Shown here: positions 54,259 through 64,000 of the stretch, in pieces
Layout: the number at the start of each line of letters is the position of its first letter
How positions within the stretch are numbered: the first letter of the stretch is position 1
Assembly (NCBI GenBank): GCA_958510875.1
Contig: OY294070.1
Span: forward strand, 8,742,001-8,806,000
Reading direction: 5' to 3'
DNA length: 64,000 bases
Origin: Endomychus coccineus
Lineage: Eukaryota > Arthropoda > Insecta > Coleoptera > Endomychidae
Notes under the pieces: generated by a model
Seen by the model: only the letters and a program-made list of their open reading frames with translations
What the model was told of the DNA's origin: nothing
Database searches by the model: none
Made by a program: the position numbers and the translations under genes

Positions 54259-55120
54259 AAATGGAATATTTTGGTTTTTTGGTTCGCAGAATGCGAATCT
54301 GAAGTCGAAAAATTGAAAATATAGCCCGTTTGCTGGAAAACCCGGAAAATTTCATTAAATCTTAGCAACAAACAAATTTTTTCTCTGACTGTGATATTGA
54401 AATGATAAAATGCCGTGATGTGTCTCGGTACAAATTCCACTAAAAGGAAGAAAATTCTAGAAAATTGGTGGAAAATTTTCCTTCATATTCCTGACTCGGT
54501 CCTCGTCCAAAGTGTCAAATTATAGGTTTTTGTGGTCACTGAGTCTTATTTTATGGTTTATAAAATCAAAACCAACTTCTGGAAAACTCGAAAGAATGAA
54601 AATTTGGCATAATTACACGATCATCTTTGATTGTTATTTTGTTTTTCTATTATTGTGACATGTGCAATACCTCTTTCAACACAGGTAAACAATGAGCATT
54701 TGTTTTTGGAGCATCAATGATGATGCTGTGTACCTTAGAGATCCTATACACAAGATATCCACAGTGGGTTCCACACACACACACACAGACATCATGTCAA
54801 AAATAGTCTAGATCGATTCCTAAATGCTCAAAATGGATATATCCGTGAAAATCCGGAAAATTTTTCTTGACCCTATTATAAAACTTTCCTGACACTAGAT
54901 ACTACGTTCAGTGAGGAAGTAAAAATTATTAGAAATACTCCGTTATAGAGTTAACAATAGCTGAGGAATCAAATTAAGACTAAATTTTTGGAAAATCATT
55001 TTACCACAGCTCTTGACTTTCTATAATACGGATAAAATGATATTTGTTTCGTCAAAATCATGACACTCGTGCAACATTTCACCAATACATGGTATATTTC
55101 AATTAGCATCAAATGATACC
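54259..55120. other. Unassigned, with short (CA)n
   Basis: No coding motif. A short ACACACACAC tract lies at about 54773-54788. Confidence 0.5.
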
Positions 55121-55460
55121 TTGGATTCAGTCACAAGGGAACGAAGGACCCCCCTAATATCGCTATATCGCCTACATCAATGGCCATATGTATGGAATTG
55201 CTTTGGTCAGCGCACAATTAGGCGCATTGTGCTTGATCTCAATACCAAAAAGTCTATGGGGCCAGATGGAATTCCTCCTGTCGTTCTCGAAGAATGTGCC
55301 CCTGAATTAAAACCAGTTTCCTGGAGGTTGTTTACCCCTTCATACAAATTTGGTGTGTTCCCTTCAAGCTGGAAGACAGCTAGAGTTCTACCAATTCAAA
55401 AAAAAAAGGAAAAAAGACCCTTTCTAATAATTAAAGACCCAATGTACTACAATCTGTGAA
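55121..55460 (+). pseudogene. LINE reverse transcriptase fragment, N-terminal
   Basis: Reads RRIVLDLNTKKSMGPDGIPP, VVLEECAPELKPV, LFTPSYKFGVFPSSWKTARV and LPIQKK, the start of a non-LTR RT fingers region, then breaks at an A-rich slip. Confidence 0.85.
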
Positions 55461-55499
55461 CTGCAAAGTAAGTTAGAAAATGGGCTCTGGGAGCCTAGG

Positions 55500-55795
55500 T
55501 ATACAAATGAATCTAGTACATAGACAAGAGTTGGAGCAGACTTTTGCAGTCCTAGATATATTGATGGGTACTTTGTGCGAATGAGGTCTTCCAAGCCGAG
55601 ATGTACGGAGAAGCTACTAGGCTATGATGAGGTAAATGATATCATCTGGATCTGTTCTGGCAGTCAAGCGCCACTCAAAGCACTGAAAAGTATGACTGTG
55701 TCCTCGAGGCTTGTCAGGGATACATGGAGATTCTTAACAAGCTAGCCATTGGCAAAAGGGTTAACCTGACCTGGATCCCAGGTCACTCAGGCTGA
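55500..55795 (+). pseudogene. LINE RNase H fragment
   Basis: FQAEMYGEATR, then SGSQAPLKALKSMTVSSRLV, then in another frame LNKLAIGKRVNLTWIPGHSG. This is the order of an RNase H domain as in I- or R1-like LINEs. Different element from the flanking RT parts. Confidence 0.75.
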
Positions 55796-56820
55796 AAACC
55801 CCAAACCGAATAAACCAAAGAATGATACATCAAGTTATAGACCGATAAGTTTGCTATCAAACGTGAGTAAAATAGTCCAGAGAACTATACTCACCAGGTT
55901 GAACCAGCTCATAGAAAACCAAAATATAATCCCGGATGAACAAGATGGGTTCCGCAAAGAGCATAGCACAACGCACCAACTAGATAGAATAGCTGGGAAG
56001 ATTATAGAAGGGCACAACAAGAAAATGCCTACCGGTGCAGTGTTCCTAGACATAGCCAAAGCCTTTGACAAGGTATGGAACGCTGGACTGATACATAAGA
56101 TGTACAGATACAACCTACCAATAGCCTACCTGAAGCTTATAGATTCGTACCTCACGGAGCGCACATTCAAAACGAGGGTTAACGATATCATGTCGGAAGA
56201 AAGACAAGCTAAGGCAGGCGTACCACAAGGGTCGATCGTCGAACCGGTACTCTATAACTTGTATACCGCAGATATACCTAAGACAGCAGGAGATGTCTTG
56301 GCCCAATATGCAGACGACATAGGAGCCTTATGCCAACACATCCAAATAAAATGCGTACAAGCAAGGCATCAAAGATACATCACCGACCTCGAATAGTGGT
56401 TCAACAAATGGCGAATAGAAGTGAACACCACAAAAAGCCAAGCGATAATGTTCTCAACGAGAGACATTAAACACAAACCGACCAAAGATATTGACATAAA
56501 CAAGAAAAAGATACCTTGGGTGGAAGAAGTGAAATACTTACCACCTAAGGAACATAAAGAAAAAGGCAAACCAGATAAAGGGGCACCTATATCCGCTACT
56601 TAATAGGAAAAGGAAACAAAGTAACAAAAGTAAATTGAGGATCTATACTTCTATGATAACACCGACAATAGTCTAGATGCACCATATTACGTGCCAAACG
56701 ACCTGCTCCATAGTGATACAGGAATACCTAAGATTGAGGAAATAATGAGCAAACAGGCGACAAACACATACCAAAAGATGGAAACGCATACAAACCCCAC
56801 AAGCAGAGGCGCAGCGGCAT
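55796..56820 (+). pseudogene. Jockey-like LINE RT fragment
   Basis: RPISLLSNVSKIVQRTILTR, QDGFRKEHSTTHQLDRI, AVFLDIAKAFDKVWNAGLIH, AGVPQGSIVEPVLYNLYTAD, QYADDIGAL (YADD intact), FNKWRIEVNTTKSQAIMFS and a tail LLHSDTGIPKIEEIM. Most of the palm is open from 55851 to 56396, then stops and frameshifts follow. Confidence 0.88.
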
Positions 56821-57060
56821 ATGACCCGACACTTTCTTCTATATGAGATACGAGGGAGACAATGTGGAGTCGTTAACCCACATTCTCTGAGAATGCCCTA
56901 CCCTGATTCAAACCAGGCTTATCTGCCCAGATCCGGAGATCATAACGGTCACGATGACATAAAGGACATAAGCGTAAAGATGATCTTAGGATTCTGTCTA
57001 GCGGCAGGGTATCCAAATACCCCCTGAAAAAGTAGCAGGGGATGGTGTGCAAGGGTCTTT
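56821..57060 (+). pseudogene. LINE C-terminal fragment
   Basis: RYEGDNVESLTHILRECPTL with C-terminal zinc-knuckle-like spacing as in R1-type LINEs. A separate fragment joined to the Jockey-like piece. Confidence 0.6.
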
Positions 57061-58000
57061 GTATATGTGCACCGAACTTTTTGCCGACTATGTTAATCAA
57101 CATCGAGCTCTTCCAACATCTACCATAGAGATCAAGAATAGAGTACTCGAAGCCCATAAAAGCAATGTTATTAATTTGACTAAGTTTAAGAGAGCGGTTC
57201 TCTCTTCCGACAAATTAGAAGGAGATAGAAACACTCTATGATATCTAGACAGCTTCTAAATAGTAGACGACCAACAATATGGCTTGAGAAACTTTTATTT
57301 ATATGGCTTACTCCCCAACTTGGTCGGTGACAAACTGGTTGTTGGCGGAATCTCCTCCTATACAATGTCTATAAACACTGATGTTCCACAGGGATCTCTT
57401 TTGTTACCAACTTTGCTTCTGCTTCTTATCAAAGATTTGTTAAGGAAGAGAGGTCCTGTCCCCTCCAAAGCTTTGCGGTGCGAAACAGAAACAGGTCAAT
57501 GCAATAATAAATTATGATATCAGGTACAACTGTCCCTATGAAGTCCTCAATATCCATGCTTGGTATCATCAACAACAGCACCCTTTCATAGAACGAGCAT
57601 GTGAGGACCATTGCGAAAATTGTTCGTCATGATCTACAAAACACAGTTGGAGTTGAGTTCCATATGCTGAAGCTCTTAAATTCTATTCAGAAAATAGCTA
57701 GTCATGTGACTGATTACGATTCACTGACCTCTTCTAGAACATCGTAGAAAAGAGGGCGATCTCATAAACGATTCCAGATAGCCGGAAAAAACGAGCCAGA
57801 CCTGGAGAACTTCTTTCTATCAGACTTAAATGTTCTATCGAACGGCGAAGTTGTTAAACTATTTGCCTAGTATCTCTTCAATCTCCAAACTTTTAAGAAA
57901 ATTTGCAATGTCTACTTTCTCTCCCAACATTCCACCGCTTGCTTACACTATGTTCTAAGAAAATTGTACAGTTTCCTCTCGTGAAAACATAAGAAAAGTA
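57061..58000 (+). pseudogene. LINE RT fragment, palm to C-terminus
   Basis: SYTMSINTDVPQGSLLLPTL resembles the VPQGSxLxPTLF motif; downstream, in other frames, SMLGIINNSTLSWNEHVRTI and ASHVTDYDSL are like the thumb region. Heavily decayed. Confidence 0.65.
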
Positions 58001-58387
58001 AGTTTCAAGACAGTTGATGTTGTAGTGGTCGCCATTCAATCATACGCCATAAAACCAAAACGTAAATATTCAATGTTATTGTAATATCTTGAAATAGACT
58101 ATACATTAGATGGGTCTGAAAATAGTCCTAGAAATTATTCATATTTTTTTTATTGTTTTCATGGCACCAGCATCATGATAAGCAGAGAAATTAGTTGAAT
58201 GAATTATTTCAAAATTAACTGAATTAGTCGACGATTCACTGCACCTCTTATTCATGAGGGTACCCCATTCCTTCCTATTCAAGTATAGATAGGTAGGTAC
58301 CTTCATCACAATAATTCATTTATATTTAAGAATAGACGTCCAGTCACTACTGAAATTATTGTTATTCATCAATTGCTAGGAACTACG

Positions 58388-58405
58388 ATGTGGTTAATAT
58401 TTCTG
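58388..58405 (+). CDS. 268-aa gene exon 1
   Basis: ATG plus five hydrophobic codons and a consensus GTAAGT donor. Continuing sequence (TTTGCTAATTAAAT) reads to a stop soon after, as expected for intron. Confidence 0.6.
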
Positions 58406-61400
58406 GTAAGTGTTTGCTAATTAAATTGTAAATATCCAAAACAAGTTAGTAAGATAAAGAATGGCCAAGAATCCACGTTATACTAAAAGTACATAATCTC
58501 GAAAATCATTCCATGCAAAATAAAACGAAAATTGTTACATTTCAAAATGTTTTCGATTTGGTTTATTTTTTGTGATCTGGACAATTTTGTCCTGCAGCCC
58601 ACAACTCAGATTTAAAAAAAATAAACATAGTGTGATTTAGAATATTCAAAATATGAGTATGAGAATGAAAAAAAATTACTGTAGGTGGGATTCGAACCCA
58701 CATATTTAGCTGTTCAGACTACGGTTTACGTCACGTTGGTCACAGGAATCATTCATAAGATGTTCAAAAGTCTGTATTTAAAATCACTGAAGTTTAATTG
58801 ATAAATAGATATTTTTTTCCGTTGCTGAAAAAAATCCCCCATGGGGAGGTTAAGAGCTTTGAATCTCATGGGCCACTGTAAAAGTCATCTGTCCAGCTAG
58901 GAATACTCACTGAAAACTTCACCCCCTGTGTAGGCAAGTACTTTTGTGCCTTTACTGGGTGAGAGCCATATAATTCTGGTTCACCAGTAGGCTCTCCAAA
59001 CATTGAATGTCTCTTACGGTTCAGTGCCACGCATTTCCACAGTATATGTATCACTGTTTCCGGAAAGTCTGCATGTCATGTCGCCATTGTTTAGTCCCAT
59101 CTTGTTGAGGTGCCCCTCTACTAGGGCATGGCCAGTTATGAGCCCTGTTATGACTTTTATTTTATCCTTGCTTAATGTTAACAGGTCTGTCGTTCTTTTG
59201 TGACACTGTCCTTTGATGTATTTTTCCCGTGTTTGTTTCCTGGTATTTTCCCAGAATTCCTTGTGGTTTTCCAGGATCCAGGCTTCTGCAGATCTTGGTG
59301 CTGTACGTTTTGGTACACCTGTAGTTTGCTCCGGATCTGGATCATTTTCCGACCCTCTTTTTGCAAGTTCGTCGGCTCCCTGATGTCCCGGCACCCAGAT
59401 CAGCTCAACGTGGTTCCATTCTGCCAGTGTTTTCAGTTCCTTTTTGCACGCCCATACCAGTCGGGATATCACTTCCTGACTTCCCATTGCCTTAAGGTGA
59501 AACCTGACTGTCTGTCAATATATGAATCTGCTCATCTTCGATGGGTCTCTGATTGTTTTCTTTCGCGCATTGAAGGATTGCATATACCTCTGCTTGAAAA
59601 ACGGTAAGAATTATAAATTTATGTCACAAATTCTACAAGTCGATAGTCCAGTGAAAAATAAATCCACATGCACAATTTCATTCTTTCTAGAAACTATAGC
59701 CAATACCCTCTATATACACAAAGCCCGAGCGCTGACTATAAACGTAAGTGTGACGTTATCAGCATAGAGCTTGGAGTAATATTGCTATTTAATATTCCAT
59801 GACTTTCTGAAATATCTTCAAGGCTTCTAAGCTATGATGCCTGTCATCTGCATAGCTTATATTGTTGATTTTCGGTCCATTTATAATAACACCCTGCTTA
59901 CACTTAATATCGTTGAGATAATCTTTGATATGAACATTCAAACTTCGTTAAATTATTGCATTTCTGTCTTGACATGACAACCGTTATTGCTCCTGTTAAA
60001 AAGTTTGAAACATATTCGATCCGTTGCTTGAAACTTTAATAATATGGTCTGCAACTAGATCAAACCAATTATAATGAAATTGATTAGTGCAAATAATAAG
60101 AATATAGGTGCAGGCATGTAGATCTGTACGAGCAGCCTGAATAGCAAAACGGTTTTTTATCGATCAACATAATTATATATGAAAACATCAATTAATTTAA
60201 CAACAAGATTGCATCATGACCTGCTGGAAAATAATAGATCTAGTAACAATTAATTCAATAGATAATGATCGCTTAAGATCATATTGAGTAGAAATTTACA
60301 TTCACATTCATCGAATTCTGAAATAACAGTTTTCTGCTTTTAAGTTCTACGCCTTCGGATTTTCGAGATAAACGCTTTCAAGTTTGAGGTTTGATCAGTT
60401 CACTGTTTTTTCTTCTAATGAATTGATCCATTTAAGAAATTGTTTATTCTGACAAATTCTCATTCTCTTGGTTGTCATTATACAGACGAAATCTAACCAG
60501 TCATGTTTGATGAGTGCAGTAGCTTTATCAACCAGTATTTTAACATAGAATATGTTTTTACGGAGGACCTGATTGATTCTCCGAATTCCAATATTCTCTT
60601 GTTTTCTTGGTAATAGTCCGTGATCAACAGTATCAAAGGCTTTTGCCAAGTCGATGAAGACGCATATGACCTTTTTGTTTTGATCCAAATTCGACGTAAT
60701 ATTGCTTACTAATTATGCGATTGCATCCTGAGCAAAAACAAAGTCGGTGCCAAGACAGGTCCCTGTGGAACACCAGCATTGATAACCATTGTATTGGAGG
60801 ATACTCGTCCAACTACCACATGGAGTGATCTATCTGAGAGAAAACTTGATAATAAGCGATAAGTTGAAGCGACAAATATGACGGGAGTTTCCCAAGAAGG
60901 CGTTGGTGCCAGACTTGATCAAATGCTTTGGAGATAGCCTAAGCTACATCTAGAGATTCCCCAAGATTTTCAATAGACTTCTGCCTTACATGTGTTACGT
61001 AGGCAAGCAGGTTTCCTGTCGATCTCTGCTGACGAAAGCCATATTGCCGGTCATACACGATTTTGAAGCACTCTAGGTCTTGGCTTGATGTTGATTGCCT
61101 TTCCATCACTTTGAAGTTCACAGATAATAGCGTACAATGGGTTTATAATTATCCCTTTTTTTGAAATTGTTTGGTATCTAGCTCTCTTCCAGCTGGAAGT
61201 AGCAGCGGTACGGCCAATTAGGCATATTGTGCTACCTGTTATATGTTAAATACTTTATTAAAACCACCTGTATCAAATTGAAATTTCGTTTTTATCTCTT
61301 TACAGATGATGGTCGTTGGAAATACAAATGTAATAAGAACGGAAACGACGGTTCCATCAAATTTTGGCGAAATAAATAATAATGAAACCATAGAAACAAT

Positions 61401-62094
61401 GTCTTTCAACATTACTACCACAGAAGATAGCATAGCCATGAATGTCACTCATTCAAATCATAATATATCTGAAGACGAAAACAATAAACCACCTCACATT
61501 GAAGAAGATGATTTCCATTTTAACAACAAAATAGCTCCTATAGTCGTGCTGGATTCCGAAGCAGGAATAAATATCCCACATCATCCTGACGAAGAATACG
61601 TTAACCATAGAAACCCTTGGTTACACAAAAAGTTTTTTCCAGTGACGCTGTTACAAAAACTATCCCGTAACAAATATCTCCGGCCATTGTCCAACAAACT
61701 GTCGGACATATCATCGATTTTCTCCTATCCTTTCCACCCCAACTTCGGTGGTATTCAATTGTTGAGTCCGCAACACATTTGGGAGAAATTCCACGAGAAA
61801 GCAAATCATTTTATTGGCGGATCGCACGCGGCTATCTTCGGAAGCGCTCATCGCGGCCAACTAGATTATCCTTTCGCTTATCGCAAAGCGAGAGATTTTA
61901 ATGTCGAAAGACAGAATTACTTACAGGAAAAATTGGATAATTATAAGGAGCACAGACAACCACCGTTTCTCTATGAATTTGGTTACATCAGTTTCAAGAA
62001 AGATAATGATTCTTATGAATTTCCGTATTTACCGAAAAATTATGCGAATTCAAATCAGAATATTACGTCGCCTGACGTAAAGGAAAATAAATAA
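58388..62094 (+). CDS. Predicted secreted protein, 268 aa, unknown function
   Basis: Two exons: 58388-58405 (MWLIFL, donor GTAAGT) and 61306-62094 (acceptor CTCTTTACAG, then 262 codons and TAA). The joined start MWLIFLMMVVGN looks like a short signal peptide. The N-terminal half is low in complexity and has several Asn-x-Ser/Thr sites (NNET, NIT, NVT, NIS); the middle has an acidic segment and the second half a basic, aromatic stretch (NPWLHKKFFPVTLLQKL, YPFHPNFGGIQLLSPQHIW, HEKANHFIGGSHAAIFGSAH). I do not know the family. Exon 1 is tiny, so its identity rests on the ATG, the hydrophobic sense and matching phase; translation from the exon 2 ATG alone is possible. Confidence 0.75.
58678..58746 (-). 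tRNA. tRNA-like sequence or SINE head, degenerate
   Basis: The minus strand has a perfect B box GGTTCGAATCC within a 5-bp T stem (GTGGG/CCCAC), and a plausible anticodon arm with loop CTGAACA (GAA if real). The acceptor stem pairs at only four or five positions and the A box is poor. More likely a tRNA-derived SINE head or pseudogene than a working tRNA. Confidence 0.4.
58850..59610 (-). pseudogene. LINE RNase H and C-terminal region
   Basis: Minus strand: FQAEVYAI-like start near 59590, then VISRLVWACKKELKTLAEWN, HVELIWVPGHQGADELAKRG (RNase H end), KVITGLITGHALVEGHLNKM and, after a frameshift near 59030, ETVIHILWKCVALNRKRHSM. The RNase H of I/Loa-type LINEs is followed by just such a C-terminal region. 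In the intron of the 268-aa gene. Confidence 0.88.
59611..60394. other. Intron stretch, nothing recognised
   Basis: AT-rich sequence between LINE fragments. No domain seen. Confidence 0.5.
60395..60700 (-). pseudogene. LINE RT fragment (palm)
   Basis: Minus strand FIDLAKAFDTVDHGLLPRKQ is the RT motif with the first catalytic Asp; the rest continues as CR1/Jockey-like sequence to ISL. Confidence 0.8.
60701..61240 (-). pseudogene. LINE RT fragment, fingers and palm
   Basis: Minus strand: YGFRQQRSTGNLLAYVTHVR then ENLGESLDVA, a stop, and on toward a VPQGP-like motif near 60760. The part at 61150-61240 (GCTAGAT, ATATGCCTAATTGGCC) corresponds to the 55200 plus-strand region in inverse, so related elements lie on both strands. 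Confidence 0.75.
61306..62094 (+). CDS. 268-aa gene exon 2
   Basis: Open throughout, 262 codons, TAA at 62092-62094. Composition and length (no repeat or TE motif) point to a real coding exon. Confidence 0.82.
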   Translation: MMVVGNTNVIRTETTVPSNFGEINNNETIETMSFNITTTEDSIAMNVTHSNHNISEDENNKPPHIEEDDFHFNNKIAPIVVLDSEAGINIPHHPDEEYVNHRNPWLHKKFFPVTLLQKLSRNKYLRPLSNKLSDISSIFSYPFHPNFGGIQLLSPQHIWEKFHEKANHFIGGSHAAIFGSAHRGQLDYPFAYRKARDFNVERQNYLQEKLDNYKEHRQPPFLYEFGYISFKKDNDSYEFPYLPKNYANSNQNITSPDVKENK

Positions 62095-62349
62095 TGTAAA
62101 TCTTCAAACACAGGAAATAATGAAAGATAAGGCTGAACCTTGAAAGAATATTTTCTCATGATGCCATTTTTATTACCATTTTTTTGTGGTCTAGAAGTGT
62201 CTAACGACTTGATGAAAAAAGACTGGTTTACGTAGTCGTGAGAAAAATATTGTATAAAATGTGTTAAAAAGATATATTTCTGTATTTTACTACCTATTTT
62301 AATAATTATATTTATTTTCAACAACAAGGAAATAATGAATGTACTTAAT

Positions 62350-62355
62350 AATAAA
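62350..62355 (+). terminator. Possible polyadenylation signal, 268-aa gene
   Basis: AATAAA about 255 bp after the stop. Confidence 0.45.
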
Positions 62356-63036
62356 AGAATACGAAACTATCTTAAACTATTATTTGCATTATATAAATTG
62401 TACATTTCATGATTTGGTTGACAGGTTATATATTTGTTGGGAATGTGAATTTAAATTCAAAAGTACAGAAACAATTCTTCCCAGGACTGGAATTTTACGT
62501 TCTACGTAAATTTACGTCATAAGATGTGTAAATTGCGAAACGTGTACCTAAATTTTTTTACATTCAATATATTAAGCTGAAAAATGAATGTCGAACAACC
62601 ATTTGTTGATAATTAGAGGTGTCTGTAATTTCATCGGCCTCCAAAGCAATGAAATTCGCAGAGTTAATTTCCTTTAATATTTCCTGCTTGTAAATTTGTA
62701 ACATTGCATCTAGCAATTCGTTTTGAATGTACAGCAGGTTTTATTCCTATTGCAGAACTAATATTTTCTCCAAAAACAAAGAATGTCAATTATCATGGTG
62801 AAATGTATCAAAGCAACTTCCTAAACTGGTTTGAATTTCAACTTTTAGTGAATTTGAAAGAATCACACCATCGTTGTGGATATTGAATAAACTGCCAAGA
62901 AGCACCTCCAAGAAATGTGATATACAATAAAAGTCAAATAGTAATAATAAACCTACATTATAATAACACCTTTTAACCACTGTTGTTGATCTTGGTGAAG
63001 ATGAATAAGCCACAACCATTATACGTAGCAGAATAA
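62356..63036. other. Intergenic, nothing recognised
   Basis: Unique AT-rich sequence. No repeat shared with the rest of the window seen. Confidence 0.5.
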
Positions 63037-63140
63037 TTATATATAAATTCTAAGGAAATAGGTCGCACTAACAAATATGCTTATTATTTTCGTCTTTACA
63101 TACGTTTCGGTCTCACGACCATCATCAGAGAACGTATCAA
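63037..63140 (-). mobile_element. Penelope-like family 1 tail, inverted
   Basis: Reverse complement of the 18445-18550 tail, ending TATATATAATT at 63037-63052 and beginning with the ribozyme-like motif at 63091-63134. Confidence 0.8.
63091..63134 (-). ncRNA. Hammerhead-like motif with intact core, minus strand
   Basis: CTGATGA (63122-63128 complement), stem II GGTC-GTGA-GACC, GAAA, and stem III ACG/TGT with a wobble. Stem I CGTTCT with AAGACG pairs five of six, one a wobble and one mismatch. All catalytic positions remain, unlike the copies at 31935 and 34053. Confidence 0.68.
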
Positions 63141-64000
63141 TGACTAAAACGGGATTTCTTAAAACTTGGGGCAAATAAGATAGATATACAAATGAATATA
63201 CAAAATAAGATAGATACACAAATTTTCCCAGTATTTTTGAAATTAAATTCTTATTTTTCAATAATAAAAGTATGATGAGGGATACAAAATAAGACTTTTT
63301 TATCAATATCGTTTTCTCAAAAATACATTTGTTTCGGTACAATGATTTTTTTTATTTATTTTATTTTCCAAACAAATAATTTTATTTTATACAATAACGA
63401 TGAAAAAATATAAATAAATTTAAGAAATTGAAAAAAAAAATATTCAAGGTGGTTATTGATTATATCCATTGCATTCAGAAGTCTTTTTTTAATCATTGTA
63501 CCGAAATAGATGTTTTTTTGGGGAAGAGTTATTGATAAGAAAAGTCTTAATTTGACCTTCTGTATCACACTAAAAAATAGGAATTTCAGTTTAAAAATTT
63601 GTTTAAACATTTGAAAATGGATTATATTTTTTTTCACAATAATACATATGAATTCAACCTATTTTACGATTTTTTTTTACATTTTCTTATGTACTGAAAA
63701 ATTAGTACTTTTGTCGTCGCGAAAAACTTTCTGCAAGTTTGATAATAAGCGAGTTAATAAAAACAATTGAGAATCAAAAATTGTCTAGAAGGCCTCATTG
63801 TATACGTCTGAATTTTTGCAATGTTACCAATCAAATATTTTCAAAGTGCTATAATGTCAAAGTAAGAAGGTTTAACATGTTTCCGGACAAAACGCATTTG
63901 AAAAAACAGTTGTAAATGAAAAAAAAACGTGTATGCCGATTATACCTTCACCTGAATTTTTCAGATTTTTTCTCCACCTTTTTCATTTCCCCTCCCCCAC
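63141..64000. other. Window end, AT-rich, small inverted repeat
   Basis: TTTCGGTACAATGATT at about 63332 and AATCATTGTACCGAAA at about 63494 are inverted copies ~160 bp apart. Otherwise nothing recognisable. Confidence 0.5.

Noticed and set aside
55835..56113. 92-codon minus ORF
   Set aside because: Shadow of the Jockey-like RT, which has the conserved motifs on the plus strand.
58678..58746. Functional tRNA-Phe (GAA)
   Set aside because: The acceptor stem and A box are too poor; kept only as a tRNA-like or SINE-head feature.

Overview
This is an AT-rich, repeat-dense piece of an animal nuclear genome, almost certainly an insect. The clearest evidence is a split acetyl-CoA carboxylase gene whose exons read as insect-type ACC (for example the [13 protein letters not shown] and [12 protein letters not shown] stretches). 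GT-AG introns, LINEs, Penelope-like elements (PLEs), PIF/Harbinger transposons and two large satellites fit this. A beetle is plausible but is a guess.

Layout. 1-10370: about 19 copies of a ~508-bp satellite in two alternating variants (509 and 507 bp), decaying at its right edge and lying in an ACC intron or just outside it. 10399-23995 (+): ten ACC exons covering the whole carboxyltransferase half to the stop codon; the biotin carboxylase and biotin carrier parts lie upstream of the window. Its introns hold PLE copies in both orientations, a 363-bp inverted-repeat element and a 1-kb minisatellite. 24281-32700: a 133-bp satellite, 41 units in exact register, with diverged outliers; a 1.6-kb Harbinger element sits inside it. 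33055-33936: an almost completely palindromic foldback element.

35098-51018 (+): a five-exon gene for a predicted 302-residue secreted protein of unknown function. Its first intron holds a three-level nest: a foldback element, a PLE inverted pair inserted in its right arm, and a Harbinger copy inside that pair. Later introns hold two copies of a CCGGGATATC-ended element, more PLE remains, a LINE, and a possible intronic gene (46665-46880) for a 71-residue His- and Cys-rich protein.

51465-54258: a 2.8-kb inverted repeat with ~1.1-kb arms. 55120-61240: a pile of LINE fragments on both strands. 58388-62094 (+): a two-exon gene for a second predicted secreted protein, 268 residues, with the LINE debris in its intron. 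To 64000: intergenic sequence with one more PLE tail.

The most interesting theme is RNA-level. Hammerhead-ribozyme-like motifs (CTGATGA, a stem-loop, GAAA, a tiny stem III) recur in the tails of PLE copies. A 38-bp imperfect palindrome is the part of the 133-bp satellite kept in diverged copies. Several foldbacks could make long double-stranded RNA. PLE-associated hammerheads are already known as a class; the extra nucleotide, the mutational series and the apparent exact loss of one core are the points to check.
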